This document shows positions 6,398 through 15,386 of a DNA stretch of 18,095 bases, piece after piece. A program made the position numbers and the translations under genes. The notes beneath the pieces were generated by a model. That model had not been told where the DNA came from. It did no database searches and saw only the letters and a list, made by a program, of their open reading frames with translations. The stretch covers positions 1 through 18,095 of the forward strand of contig JAWXVD010000067.1 of NCBI GenBank assembly GCA_044425705.1, in the 5' to 3' direction. Position 1 is the first letter of the stretch. Every line of letters starts with the position of its first letter. The stretch is from JAWXVD01 sp044425705. GTDB taxonomy: Bacteria; Bacillota; Clostridia; Lachnospirales; Lachnospiraceae.

Positions 6398-7414
6398 TTA
6401 CACTTCATATCCGTTAGGATTTCCACTTTGCCATCTCCAAGAATCTTCACACATTTCTTTGATTCCATTCTCAGCCATCCATCCAAGTTCCTCTTTTGCT
6501 TTTGTAGCATCTGAGTAACAAGTAGCAATATCACCTGCACGTCTTGGTTTCATAGAATATGGAACCTTTACATCTGTTGCTGATTCAAAATTATTTACAA
6601 TATCTAATACACTATACCCAACTCCAGTACCTAGATTGTAAATATTCAGCCCTGACTTATCTTCGATTTTTGCCAAAGCTTTTACATGTCCTTTTGCTAA
6701 ATCTACAACATGGATATAATCTCTTACTCCTGTTCCATCTGGTGTATCATAATCATTTCCAAAAATTCCTAATTCTTTTAATTTTCCAACTGCAACTTGT
6801 GTTACATATGGCATTAAGTTATTTGGAATACCATTTGGGTTTTCTCCCATAGTTCCTGATTTATGTGCTCCAATTGGATTGAAGTAACGAAGAATCACTA
6901 CATTCCATTCTGGATCAGCTTTTTGTATATCTGTTAAAATTTGTTCTAACATAGACTTTGTCCAGCCATATGGATTTGTACATACACCCTTAGGGCATTC
7001 CTCTGTAATTGGAATAAATGCTGGATCTCCATAAATAGTTGCCGAAGATGAAAAAATGATATTTTTACAATTATTTTTTCTCATAACATCTACTAACACC
7101 AACGTACCAGCAATATTATTTTCATAATATTCCCATGGTTTTACAACAGATTCACCAACTGCTTTTAATCCTGCAAAATGAATACATGAATCAATTTCTT
7201 CTTTTGCAAAAACATCTTCAAGTGCTTCTCTGTCTAAAATATCCGCTTTGTAGAATTTAACTGGTTTTCCTGTAATTGCTGTTACTCTCTCTAAAGATTT
7301 CTCGCTAGAATTACTAAGATTGTCCAGTACCACAACTTCATATCCTGCACTTTGTAATTCCACTACTGTGTGAGTGCCAATATAACCTGCTCCACCTGTT
7401 ACTAAAATTGCCAT
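6398..7414 (-). CDS. galE: UDP-glucose 4-epimerase
   Basis: Interconverts UDP-glucose and UDP-galactose using bound NAD. The 338-aa product is full family length: Rossmann GGAGYIG (GxxGxxG, residues 7-13), SSSATIYG (serine near 124) and the catalytic YGWTK pair (Y149, K153), then RYFNPIGAH and GVRDYIHVVDLA. The frame is open to 7447, but ATG 7412-7414 (MAILVTGG) has AGGAGGA 6 nt upstream and matches the family N-terminus. It starts 26 bp after the stop of the nucleotidyltransferase, so the two form an operon for sugar-nucleotide supply, and it ends at a strong terminator. Confidence 0.97.
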   Translation of the reverse strand: MAILVTGGAGYIGTHTVVELQSAGYEVVVLDNLSNSSEKSLERVTAITGKPVKFYKADILDREALEDVFAKEEIDSCIHFAGLKAVGESVVKPWEYYENNIAGTLVLVDVMRKNNCKNIIFSSSATIYGDPAFIPITEECPKGVCTNPYGWTKSMLEQILTDIQKADPEWNVVILRYFNPIGAHKSGTMGENPNGIPNNLMPYVTQVAVGKLKELGIFGNDYDTPDGTGVRDYIHVVDLAKGHVKALAKIEDKSGLNIYNLGTGVGYSVLDIVNNFESATDVKVPYSMKPRRAGDIATCYSDATKAKEELGWMAENGIKEMCEDSWRWQSGNPNGYEV

Positions 7415-7440
7415 AATTATTCCTCCTGTTATGTGGCTGT

Positions 7441-8358
7441 TTACCACAATTTTTCAGGGTAAACACCTTTTTCTTTTAACTCTTTTATCGATGCCATTAC
7501 AACTGGCTTATCTTCTTGATATGTGACACCAAACCATCTGTCACTTGATGAAAGTACTTCTACACTGGCTTTACCATTTTTCAATAATACATCCATTTCA
7601 ACTGGTATTAAGCATTCTGCTTTCAGTGGATTTTTAGCAACTGCCTCTTTAAAAAATAAATGCATTGCTTTTTCAAATTCTTCTAATACGCTTGGATAAA
7701 ATCCCCACATATTCATAGATACTAAGGTATCTACCGAAACTGGAACGTAAGTCTCACCATCGTCTTCCGTATAGGCAGCACCTGTTTCTGTCTGAATAAT
7801 TTTTGAACGTTCTTTAATTGTTGTTAAGAATCCATGATCATTAATCACACAGCATCCTCTTGCTACAGAACCTGTTTTCGTCAACGTTTTTCCTAATTCA
7901 TAACCCACCATAGCATAGTTGTTTTCTGTATCATCTGCATGTGCCATTAAATAATCATATAAGGTTTTATATGCACTTTTTCCATAGTAATCATCTGCAT
8001 TAATAACTGCAAAAGGTTGATTTAAGACTTCTTTACAACATAGTAATGCATGGGTAGTCCCCCAAGGCTTCACTCTTTCCTCTGGAATTTGAAAATCTGC
8101 TGGAACATCTAACATGTCTTGAAAAACATACTCTACTGCAATATGTTTACTAACAGCATTTCCGATACATTCTCTAAAATCATTTTCATGCTCTTTTTTA
8201 ATAATAAAAACTACTTTTTCAAAACCTGCATGCATAGCATCATAAATAGAAAAATCTATGATTTTATGTCCTTGTTCATCGATTGGATCTATTTGCTTCA
8301 ATCCTCCATATCGGCTTCCCATTCCTGCTGCTAAAATCACTAAAGCTGGTGCATTCAT
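7441..8358 (-). CDS. Sugar-1-phosphate nucleotidyltransferase family protein
   Basis: A 305-aa enzyme of the nucleotidyltransferase fold, predicted to join a sugar 1-phosphate to an NTP, releasing pyrophosphate. The signature loop is LAAGMGSRYGGLKQ (residues 9-22) with its lysine at 21; WGTTHALL (99-106) and NADDYYG (120-126, metal-binding aspartates) follow. The C-terminal half (residues 200-305) has no repeat (hexapeptide) domain. ATG 8356-8358 has AGGAGGG 5-7 nt upstream. The tight operon with galE suggests a UDP-hexose, but sugar and nucleotide specificity are not shown by sequence, so I leave out galU. Confidence 0.88.
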   Translation of the reverse strand: MNAPALVILAAGMGSRYGGLKQIDPIDEQGHKIIDFSIYDAMHAGFEKVVFIIKKEHENDFRECIGNAVSKHIAVEYVFQDMLDVPADFQIPEERVKPWGTTHALLCCKEVLNQPFAVINADDYYGKSAYKTLYDYLMAHADDTENNYAMVGYELGKTLTKTGSVARGCCVINDHGFLTTIKERSKIIQTETGAAYTEDDGETYVPVSVDTLVSMNMWGFYPSVLEEFEKAMHLFFKEAVAKNPLKAECLIPVEMDVLLKNGKASVEVLSSSDRWFGVTYQEDKPVVMASIKELKEKGVYPEKLW

Positions 8359-8395
8359 AACTTACCCTCCTATTGTATACTTACAACTCTTCTTC

Positions 8396-8467
8396 TCACA
8401 ATTCTTTTTTGTTGCAAAGACCTGTCAAAATGTTAACACAGTATTTGCATGCTGATAATTGTCTCAT
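8396..8467 (-). CDS. Possible 23-aa leader peptide (weak)
   Basis: Within the leader of the nucleotidyltransferase-galE operon an ATG frame reads MRQLSACKYCVN and ends NKKEL, with three cysteines. The SD support is poor (AGGAG is about 12 nt upstream, GAGAG adjoins the ATG). It could be chance. Confidence 0.2.
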   Translation of the reverse strand: MRQLSACKYCVNILTGLCNKKEL

Positions 8468-8509
8468 CTCTCAAATGGACATCTCCTAAAACATTTTATT
8501 TCTCGGATT

Positions 8510-8538
8510 ATTATACCTTTTTTTGTCAACTTTTTCAA
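8510..8538 (-). promoter_or_regulatory. Promoter of the nucleotidyltransferase-galE operon
   Basis: On the minus strand TTGAAA (8533-8538) and perfect TATAAT (8510-8515) are 17 bp apart. The predicted start near 8503 leaves a leader of about 145 nt. Confidence 0.85.
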
Positions 8539-8564
8539 CTTAATTTCTACTCCCCTACAGAACC

Positions 8565-8600
8565 CTTGTAACGATTCAGCCATAGGCTGAAAGTTACAAG
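8565..8600. repeat. GTTAC/GTAAC-bounded palindrome, copy 3
   Basis: CTTGTAAC (8565-8572) and TTCAGCC (8575-8581) pair with GGCTGAA (8585-8591) and GTTACAAG (8593-8600) around an ATA loop. There is no T tract, so it is unlikely to be a standard terminator for the helicase gene. It is followed by a degenerate copy (8606-8639) of the cacacaaatc...gattt hairpin seen at 4854-4883. Confidence 0.75.
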
Positions 8601-8654
8601 ATTATGCACACAAATCGCTAAAAAGAAGTGATTTGGCGCTGTCTACTAGGATTT

Positions 8655-11600
8655 TTATGTCAGTAATTCTAATAATTCTTCCTTCGTAAAGCTACTGCCT
8701 AGTACCATCTCACCTTCTAATACCTGCTCTGCTAAATGGGTCTTTTTTTGTTGTAGTTTTACGATATTTTCTTCAATTGTTCCCTGTGCAATTAGTTTAT
8801 ATACATTGACTACATTCTTCTGTCCGATACGATGGGCTCGGTCTGTTGCCTGATTTTGCACTGCCACATTCCACCATGGGTCAAAGTGAATCACAATATC
8901 TGCTGATGTTAGATTCAATCCAGTACCACCTGCCTTTAAAGAAATACAAAATACACTGGTTTGATCCTTGTTAAACTGTTCTACTAATTCCATTCGTTTT
9001 TCTTTTTTCGTTGCTCCAGTTAATGTAAAGAAACTTATCTTTTCATCAATCATTCTCTCTTGTAACTGTTCTAACATGGTTGTAAATTGCGAAAACAACA
9101 ATACTTTATGACCGCTATTAGCTGCCCTTTGCAGTAGTTCCATACACATGTCTATTTTTGCCGAACTCCCTTTATAATTGTCGAATATTAGGCTTGGATT
9201 ACAACAAATTTGTCGCAACTTTGTCAATTCTGCTAAAATTTGAATTTTTGATTCTCTCCATTCCTTATCTGTTTTTTTATCTAACATAAGCTGCATTCTT
9301 TTCACATGAGCATCATAAATTTTTTGCTGTTCTCCATTTAATTGCACATATAAATTTTCCTCTAATTTGTCTGGCAAATCCGTTAATACTTCTTCCTTTA
9401 ATCGGCGTAATATAAAGGGGTGAATCATTTTTTGTAATCTTCTTAATGCTGCTTCATCTTGGTTTTGTGTAATCGGAATTTCCAATTGCTCTCTAAAATT
9501 TTGGTATTTCTTTAAAAATCCTGGCATTAAATAGTCAAAAATACTCCATAACTCACTTAGTCTATTTTCCATAGGTGTTCCAGTCAGTGCTAATCTAAAG
9601 CTGGATTCTATCTTTTTTACCGCCTTTGCTGCTCTTGTATTGTGGTTTTTGATATATTGTGCTTCATCTATAATCTGACAGTGAAAGGCAATATCTTGAT
9701 AGCTTTCCAAATCCCTTTTTAATAAATCATAGGAGGTAATCAAAATATCACGACTGGTGCTATTTTTTATGATTTCGCTTCGTTCCCCCATTGTCCCTAC
9801 CACCATTTTCACTGGTAACATAGGTGCAAACCGCTTACACTCCATACTCCAATTAAAAACCAAAGAAGCAGGTGTAACAATTAAACAACGCTTGTTTTCA
9901 TCTTGTTTGGCTTCTAGGTATTCAGAAAGCAACACAGCAATAATTTGCAATGTTTTTCCAAGTCCCATATCGTCTGCAAGAATACCACCAAATCCATTGC
10001 TTTTCAACGTTTTAATCCATAAAAATCCTGTTTTTTGATATTCACGTAGAATATCTTCTAGGCTAGCTGGTATCTCATAGTCATTATCGTCTATGGTTTT
10101 CATGTTACGAATCAATGCTTTAAAGTTTTTATTCTTGCTATAAGATAAATTATTTTTTTCTTTTAATTGTGCATCAAGGTACAAGGCTCTAAATTTAGGC
10201 AAAACAATCCTGCCGTTCTGCCAATCCTTTGTATCAATCTGCAACCCTTTTTGCAATTCGATTAAGGTTTCCAATCCTTCCCCTTGGACATTTAAAAAGT
10301 CACCATTTTTTAATCGATAGTATTTTTTTCTTCTGTCATACTTTGACATAATTTCCATCAATTGCTCTAGTTCCATATCACCTGCTGTTAGATTTAATTC
10401 CAACATGTCACCAGAGAGGGAAACTCCCACACTCATCTGCGACGCTACTGTTACCTTTACCCCCTTTAATGTATCAGAAATATATACTTCGCCCATTTCT
10501 TGTAATCTAGGAATTCCTTCCATTAATAAGTGATAAATTTTATCTTCATCTTGTGCGATGACCATACACTGCTTGCTCTCATCAAATGCATTGCAAAAAG
10601 CACCTATTGCTTGTCCTACCATGACCTCTCTTGGAATATCTCTAAGTTCTATTTCTTCTTCCCTTTGATATACATTGTACATTTTTTCGCCGTAAATAGA
10701 CTTTACTTCACAAGTGATAAAATCAGGTTCTGGTGCATCCAAATAAATAGCAAACTTCACAGGTTTCATGCTATAAGCTTCTTCTAAAAATGACGTATTT
10801 TCAATTTCATAATATAATTTTAACGTTGGTAACAACTCTCGAATAAATAAAGGCATATCTCCCTTATCGATATACAGTGATTTCTCTATCTTTTTCCCTA
10901 TGCATTCTAAAAATGGTGCAATCTCATCTAGCTTATCTTTTGCTATCTTATAAATCGTTCCGTCTTGAAAATAAAAATAATATCTATCGCAACGATAACC
11001 CATTGCACTATTTTTAACTTCTACAGTAACACCCATCGCCTCTTCAATTAATAATAATTTCCGCTGAATGTCTTTTTCCGCTATCTGCCACAATCTCTCT
11101 CCCTTATCATCGATATTGGCATGAAATTCTTGATTTTCCATAAGTAAAAGAAATTCTTCTAATTCTCCGCTATCCAAGTATAATTCTCTCATATTTGATT
11201 TACTATATACACTGAAATGATAAGGTTGTTCTCTTTTTAGTTTTTCTAGCTGTTTTAATACAAACTGCACTAAATCCTTTGATTCCTCTTGAAACATTTT
11301 AATATGATGAATAAAATGCAATTTTTGACCATATCGATAGGCTTCTTTCGATTCAAAGGCCTGATAAAATTTCACCAAATCCTTTAACACATACATATGA
11401 GAAATTCCGATTTTAAACTCAATTTGAAAATTATCTCCCCGTTTTTCTAGATAGGGAATAAATGCCACTTTTCCAATATATTCATTCTGCAAATAGGGTA
11501 ATGTATTTTCCAAAACACTTTTTTCCAATAATCTTTTTAAGTCTAATGATGTGTTTCTATGTTGTATTTGTATTTCATTTTTAAATCCAGTAGCTTCTCC

Positions 11601-12089
11601 TGCTTGCAAAGATGAAATTATAGGTGCTGAAGTTAATAATTTATTTTCAACCTCATATCTAGACATTTCACTTCCTTGTATGTGCAAATCACTATTTTCC
11701 CACAACGATAGATGAGATACTCCTTTTTGTATATATTTGTGATTTTCCAATGCCTCTATACCAGTCTTTTTTTTCTGTTTATCCCTCATATTGATATACG
11801 TAAGTAAAACTGCTACGCAATGCTTACAAATACCTGAATAGGATGAAAAAGCTCGACAATTGCAATTTGATTCCACTATGGTATGGTATTCCTCATCCAC
11901 AATTACACTTACTTGATATTGATTATATCCACTCCCCTGCACAGATGCCTTGATTTCTCTCTGTTGGTATCCATCTTCCTTATAATCTTCATATTCTAAA
12001 TACAACACATTTTCAGTTTTATAAAGTTGCATACCCCTTATATAGGTTTTTGTATTTGCTTCGTCTTTTATATCTGCAATCGTTATCAT
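8655..12089 (-). CDS. SWIM zinc finger SNF2-family DEAD/DEAH-box helicase/translocase
   Basis: A 1144-aa ATP-dependent double-stranded DNA translocase of the bacterial SNF2 family. An N-terminal SWIM zinc finger is visible (C76xC78 ... C88xH90, in CNCRAFSSYSGICKHC). A long middle region corresponds to the SNF2-associated region of Firmicutes. The C-terminal engine has DDMGLGKT (Walker A lysine 712), DEAQ (808-811), LTGTPMENRLSELWSIF, and in the second lobe LKAGGTGLNLTSADIVIH and DRAHRIGQ (about 1080-1087). The frame is open to 12155, but ATG 12087-12089 (MITIADIK) has GAGGG 4 nt upstream and fits. Partner and substrate are unknown. It stands alone, divergent from feoB. No methylase, nuclease or other defence gene adjoins it. 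Confidence 0.93.
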   Translation of the reverse strand: MITIADIKDEANTKTYIRGMQLYKTENVLYLEYEDYKEDGYQQREIKASVQGSGYNQYQVSVIVDEEYHTIVESNCNCRAFSSYSGICKHCVAVLLTYINMRDKQKKKTGIEALENHKYIQKGVSHLSLWENSDLHIQGSEMSRYEVENKLLTSAPIISSLQAGEATGFKNEIQIQHRNTSLDLKRLLEKSVLENTLPYLQNEYIGKVAFIPYLEKRGDNFQIEFKIGISHMYVLKDLVKFYQAFESKEAYRYGQKLHFIHHIKMFQEESKDLVQFVLKQLEKLKREQPYHFSVYSKSNMRELYLDSGELEEFLLLMENQEFHANIDDKGERLWQIAEKDIQRKLLLIEEAMGVTVEVKNSAMGYRCDRYYFYFQDGTIYKIAKDKLDEIAPFLECIGKKIEKSLYIDKGDMPLFIRELLPTLKLYYEIENTSFLEEAYSMKPVKFAIYLDAPEPDFITCEVKSIYGEKMYNVYQREEEIELRDIPREVMVGQAIGAFCNAFDESKQCMVIAQDEDKIYHLLMEGIPRLQEMGEVYISDTLKGVKVTVASQMSVGVSLSGDMLELNLTAGDMELEQLMEIMSKYDRRKKYYRLKNGDFLNVQGEGLETLIELQKGLQIDTKDWQNGRIVLPKFRALYLDAQLKEKNNLSYSKNKNFKALIRNMKTIDDNDYEIPASLEDILREYQKTGFLWIKTLKSNGFGGILADDMGLGKTLQIIAVLLSEYLEAKQDENKRCLIVTPASLVFNWSMECKRFAPMLPVKMVVGTMGERSEIIKNSTSRDILITSYDLLKRDLESYQDIAFHCQIIDEAQYIKNHNTRAAKAVKKIESSFRLALTGTPMENRLSELWSIFDYLMPGFLKKYQNFREQLEIPITQNQDEAALRRLQKMIHPFILRRLKEEVLTDLPDKLEENLYVQLNGEQQKIYDAHVKRMQLMLDKKTDKEWRESKIQILAELTKLRQICCNPSLIFDNYKGSSAKIDMCMELLQRAANSGHKVLLFSQFTTMLEQLQERMIDEKISFFTLTGATKKEKRMELVEQFNKDQTSVFCISLKAGGTGLNLTSADIVIHFDPWWNVAVQNQATDRAHRIGQKNVVNVYKLIAQGTIEENIVKLQQKKTHLAEQVLEGEMVLGSSFTKEELLELLT

Positions 12090-12166
12090 TATACCCTCTT
12101 TTAATGAACTCTTATTTGAACAAGTAATCACCTTATAGTCTAACATGTAAAACACATTTATCCAAT

Positions 12167-12216
12167 GATATTTTTCAGTTTTCTCTGATTTGATATTTTT
12201 CAGTTTTCTCTGATTT
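12167..12216. repeat. Exact 25-bp tandem duplication
   Basis: Units 12167-12191 and 12192-12216 are identical (gatatttttcag... ending ctctgattt). They lie between the helicase start and the feoB promoter. Exact identity suggests a recent slippage event or a paired binding site. Confidence 0.95.
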
Positions 12217-12226
12217 TATCTTCTTA

Positions 12227-12257
12227 GGTAAACACACTTACCATTTTTGCATATAAT
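12227..12257 (+). promoter_or_regulatory. feoB promoter region with candidate operator
   Basis: TATAAT (12252-12257) is a perfect -10; the -35 (TAAACA, 12229-12234) is weak. Overlapping it, GGTAA (12227-12231) and TTACC (12238-12242) form an inverted repeat with a 6-bp spacer, preceded by TTA. TTAGGT-type half sites are used by DtxR/MntR-family metal regulators that often control feo genes, but the fit to those consensus sequences is only partial. No Fur box is seen. Confidence 0.45.
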
Positions 12258-12287
12258 AAAATAACTTCCTTGATAAGGACTATGATG

Positions 12288-14597
12288 ATGTCTTTTGTTC
12301 AAACTTTAAATCAACTATTACCTGGAGAAAACGCATCCATTTTAGAAATACATACTACTGGCTCTATTCATCGTCACCTTCTGGATTTAGGCTTTGTGGA
12401 AAACGCAGAGATTACGTGTCTTGGCAATAGTCCTTTGGGTGATCCTTCTGCATATTTTATTCATGGAGGAATCGTTGCATTACGTGACCATGAATGTTCA
12501 CAAATTCTAATAACCAAAAAACATAGTACCACTCGCCTGCTTGCATTGGCTGGCAATCCAAATGTTGGTAAGAGTACCATTTTTAATACATTGACAGGCT
12601 CTAACCAACATACAGGAAATTGGTCTGGAAAAACTGTGTCTAATGCATATGGATGTTTTACCGTAGGTTCCCACCCCATTACACTTGTAGATTTACCTGG
12701 TACCTATTCTTTGTTTCCACACTCTTTTGAAGAAATGGCTGCTAGTGATTTTATCTGTTATGAACACCCCGAAATAACCATAATTGTATGTGATGCTACC
12801 TGTCTTGAACGTAGTTTAAACCTAGTGTTACAAACGTTAGAATTAACTGGCAATGTTATTCTCTGTGTGAATCTTATGGATGAAGCAAAAGAAAAGCAGA
12901 TTTATTTGAATCTACCTCTTCTTTCTAAAATTTTAAATATTCCTGTAGTTGGTACCGTTGCCAAGAAAAAGGACCAATTGCAGAATTTATTAGAAACTAT
13001 CGATCTTTCACTGTCCTCTCCAAACTTTCCGTCTCCAAGAAAAATTATGTATTTTGATACATTGGAGGATTCCATACACACATTAGAAGAGGCTTTTTCT
13101 AAAGAGGGCATTACTCTATCAAACTCTCGTTGGCCATGTCTCCATTTTTTACTAGAAGATGAATTTTCACCTTCATCTCTTGCATCCATTCACACCCTCA
13201 GTGAAGAACAAAAAAACACCATTTATAACATGGTTATCCACGAAAAAGAACTACTCTATCAAAAGGGAATTGACTCTGAAAAACTACATGAAGAAGTAGC
13301 CACCACACTATCCAACCAAGGAAAAGAAATTCACCAAAAAGTAGTAACTTATAAAAATCCCACCTATCTAAACAATATTTTAAAAGTTGATCAAATTGTA
13401 ACTAGTAAAGTGTTTGCTTTTCCACTTCTACTATGCTTATTATTATTTTTATTTTGGTTGACTATTGTAGGTGCCAACTATCCTTCTCAACTGCTTTCTA
13501 ACTTTCTATTTACTGGTCAAGATAAGTTAACTATGCTCTTCACATATTTCCATGCCCCCAGATGGCTTCACGGTATATGTGTCCTAGGCATCTACGGTGT
13601 TTTAGCTTGGGTAATATCTGTTATGTTACCGCCTATGGCTATTTTCTTTCCCTTATTTACCCTATTAGAAGATGTGGGCTATCTACCTAGAATTGCTTAT
13701 AATCTAGATCGTCCATTTCAACGTTGTAATGCCTGTGGGAAACAAGCCCTTACTATGTGTATGGGCTTTGGATGTAATGCTTGCGGCATAGTTGGTTGCC
13801 GTATTATCTCTTCTAAACGAGAACGATTGCTAGCCATTTTAACAAATAATTTCGTACCTTGTAATGGAAGATTTCCTACTCTCATTGCCTTGATTTCCAT
13901 GTTTTTTATCAGCTCCAGTAATGAATTGTTTACCTCTTTCACTTCTGCTTTATTTTTAACTTTACTTATTTTATTTAGTATTTTTATGACTTTTTTTTCA
14001 ACTAAAATACTTTCCCTTACTCTCCTAAAGGGAATGCCATCAGCTTTTACACTTGATTTACCACCTTATCGTAAGCCACAAATAGGTAGTATTCTCCTTC
14101 GTTCTCTGTTAGACCGTACATTAGTTGTCTTAGGCCGTGCTGTGGTTGTTGCCATCCCTGCTGGGATTATTATTTGGTCTATGGCTAACATAAACTATCA
14201 ATCACAAGCACTTTTAACAATCGTGTCGAACTTTTTAGACCCTTTTGCCCGCTTAATGGGCTTAGACGGAACCATTCTACTAGCTTTTATCCTAGGAATA
14301 CCTGCCAATGAAATCGTATTACCCATTATTTTGATGTCCTATACTGCAACTGGTTCTCTCATTGAAATCGAAAATCTCACTACCATGAAGCAACTCTTAG
14401 TGGAAAATGGCTGGACTTCTCTAACTGCCTTATCTACTATGTTATTTTCACTCATGCACTGGCCTTGCTCCACTACTTTACTAACGATAAAAAAAGAAAC
14501 TCATAGTATAAAATGGACACTGTGGGCATTTATCATCCCTACTATAAGTGGTATCCTAGGCTGTATATTGCTAAATCAAATAGCAAATTTATTTTAA
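12288..14597 (+). CDS. feoB: FeoA-FeoB fusion ferrous iron transporter
   Basis: Imports Fe(II) across the cytoplasmic membrane. Residues 1-78 are a FeoA (SH3-like) domain: LNQLLPGENASILEI, HRHLLDLGF and NSPLGDPSAYFIHGGIVALR. A G domain follows with G1 GNPNVGKST (89-97), G3 DLPG (135-138) and G4 NLMD (195-198). Then come the membrane Gate domains with LEDVGYLPRIAYNLDR, GFGCNACGIVGCR and LTNNFVPCNGRFPTL. The conserved core is unusually cysteine-rich (CNACG, CMGFGCNACGIVGC). The frame extends to TTG 12270. AAGGA (12275-12279) sits best with ATG 12288; 12282 and 12285 are alternatives. No separate feoA or feoC adjoins, consistent with the fusion. No terminator is evident before the convergent tspO. 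Confidence 0.95.
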   Translation: MSFVQTLNQLLPGENASILEIHTTGSIHRHLLDLGFVENAEITCLGNSPLGDPSAYFIHGGIVALRDHECSQILITKKHSTTRLLALAGNPNVGKSTIFNTLTGSNQHTGNWSGKTVSNAYGCFTVGSHPITLVDLPGTYSLFPHSFEEMAASDFICYEHPEITIIVCDATCLERSLNLVLQTLELTGNVILCVNLMDEAKEKQIYLNLPLLSKILNIPVVGTVAKKKDQLQNLLETIDLSLSSPNFPSPRKIMYFDTLEDSIHTLEEAFSKEGITLSNSRWPCLHFLLEDEFSPSSLASIHTLSEEQKNTIYNMVIHEKELLYQKGIDSEKLHEEVATTLSNQGKEIHQKVVTYKNPTYLNNILKVDQIVTSKVFAFPLLLCLLLFLFWLTIVGANYPSQLLSNFLFTGQDKLTMLFTYFHAPRWLHGICVLGIYGVLAWVISVMLPPMAIFFPLFTLLEDVGYLPRIAYNLDRPFQRCNACGKQALTMCMGFGCNACGIVGCRIISSKRERLLAILTNNFVPCNGRFPTLIALISMFFISSSNELFTSFTSALFLTLLILFSIFMTFFSTKILSLTLLKGMPSAFTLDLPPYRKPQIGSILLRSLLDRTLVVLGRAVVVAIPAGIIIWSMANINYQSQALLTIVSNFLDPFARLMGLDGTILLAFILGIPANEIVLPIILMSYTATGSLIEIENLTTMKQLLVENGWTSLTALSTMLFSLMHWPCSTTLLTIKKETHSIKWTLWAFIIPTISGILGCILLNQIANLF

Positions 14598-14655
14598 CCA
14601 TCAAGATATAAAATATTAGAGAACTATTACAAACCGACTCCATACTATATTAAAT

Positions 14656-15132
14656 TTAAGCATACCAAGCAATCACAAAATTCAAATAACCTGCAAATGT
14701 AAGCCAAATAAGATAGGGAATCATTATGACACCTGCAATTTTGTTAATTTTATAAAATCCAATAGTGGTAATGAAAACTAAAACCCATAATAATACCAAC
14801 CATACAAAAGCAAACCAATATGCTTCTAATCTAAAGAAGATAATTGACCAAAAGAAGTTCACTACTAATTGTAGCCAATACAATTGCAATGCCTCTTCTT
14901 TTCCCTCATAATCATTAGTTGATACAAATACTAAATATGCGCTAATTCCCATAAATATAAATAATATTGTCCAAACTATAGGAAATACAATACTAGGTGG
15001 TGCTATCTCAGGTTTATATAAACTTTCATAAACATGAGTACTATTCCTAGTTAAAATGCCTGCCAAATTTCCAACGCCTAAACTAATGATAATACTACCT
15101 ATTAAATACTTCCATTGTATTTTTTCCATCAT
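14656..15132 (-). CDS. TspO/MBR family membrane protein
   Basis: A 158-aa five-helix membrane protein of the TspO/translocator-protein family, which binds tetrapyrroles such as porphyrins and haem. Family marks are the tryptophan- and proline-rich KPEIAPPSIVFPIVWTILF and MGISAYLVF, LQLVVNFFWSIIFF, and the C-terminal PYLIWLTFAGYLNFVIAWYA. Length is typical. The ATG at 15130-15132 (or the next codon, also ATG) has AGGAGAATGT upstream. A 13-bp stem-loop (15145-15195) lies right before the SD. Physiological role in an apparently anaerobic Clostridia host is unknown. Confidence 0.93.
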   Translation of the reverse strand: MMEKIQWKYLIGSIIISLGVGNLAGILTRNSTHVYESLYKPEIAPPSIVFPIVWTILFIFMGISAYLVFVSTNDYEGKEEALQLYWLQLVVNFFWSIIFFRLEAYWFAFVWLVLLWVLVFITTIGFYKINKIAGVIMIPYLIWLTFAGYLNFVIAWYA

Positions 15133-15370
15133 ACATTCTCCTTCACTCTATAGGTTAGATTGCATAGCTACATCGTGAAATGTAACCTATAGAGTAACCA
15201 TTCTGATTCTTACTCTACAAATAAGTTATAGGTTAATGTATGATGACAAATCGGTAAACATGATAAATATTCATGTTTTCATAATACTATAATGTTTATC
15301 TATCGCTACCCGTACCTTTACGACATAAAAAAAACCTTGCCTTTTTCAACCTATACTTTTTCAACAAAAT
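15133..15370. other. Intergenic region between tspO and the type I locus
   Basis: AT-rich. It contains the tspO leader stem-loop (15145-15195). I see no ORF and no clear promoter with both boxes. Confidence 0.5.
15145..15195 (-). repeat. Stem-loop in the tspO leader, overlapping a dispersed-repeat segment
   Basis: ACTCTATAGGTTA (15145-15157) pairs exactly with 15183-15195 across a 25-nt loop. The loop and right arm contain, on the minus strand, GTTACATTTCACG (15174-15186), identical to 4840-4852. It ends about 5 bp upstream of the tspO SD, so it could be regulatory or simply another repeat copy. Confidence 0.6.
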
Positions 15371-15371
15371 A

Positions 15372-15380
15372 TGCTAAAAT
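15372..15380 (+). promoter_or_regulatory. Promoter of the type I toxin mRNA
   Basis: TGCTAAAAT is an extended -10 (TG plus TAAAAT at 15375-15380). The -35 is weak (TATACT at 15352-15357). A start near 15387 makes the mRNA begin AUGGUGCUACC, the same GGUGCUACC that begins the antisense RNA. Confidence 0.5.
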
Positions 15381-15386
15381 ATCTCC

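Noticed and set aside
8565..8600. Intrinsic terminator of the helicase gene
   Set aside because: The stem is strong but no U tract follows on either strand; it fits the GTTAC palindrome family better.
8655..12089. SNF2 helicase as part of an anti-phage system (for example DISARM-like)
   Set aside because: There is no adjacent methyltransferase, nuclease or DUF partner; neighbours are sugar-nucleotide and iron genes. Stand-alone SWIM-SNF2 proteins are common in Firmicutes.
12270..12287. TTG start for feoB
   Set aside because: It lies before the SD (AAGGA at 12275-12279), which serves the ATG codons at 12282-12290.
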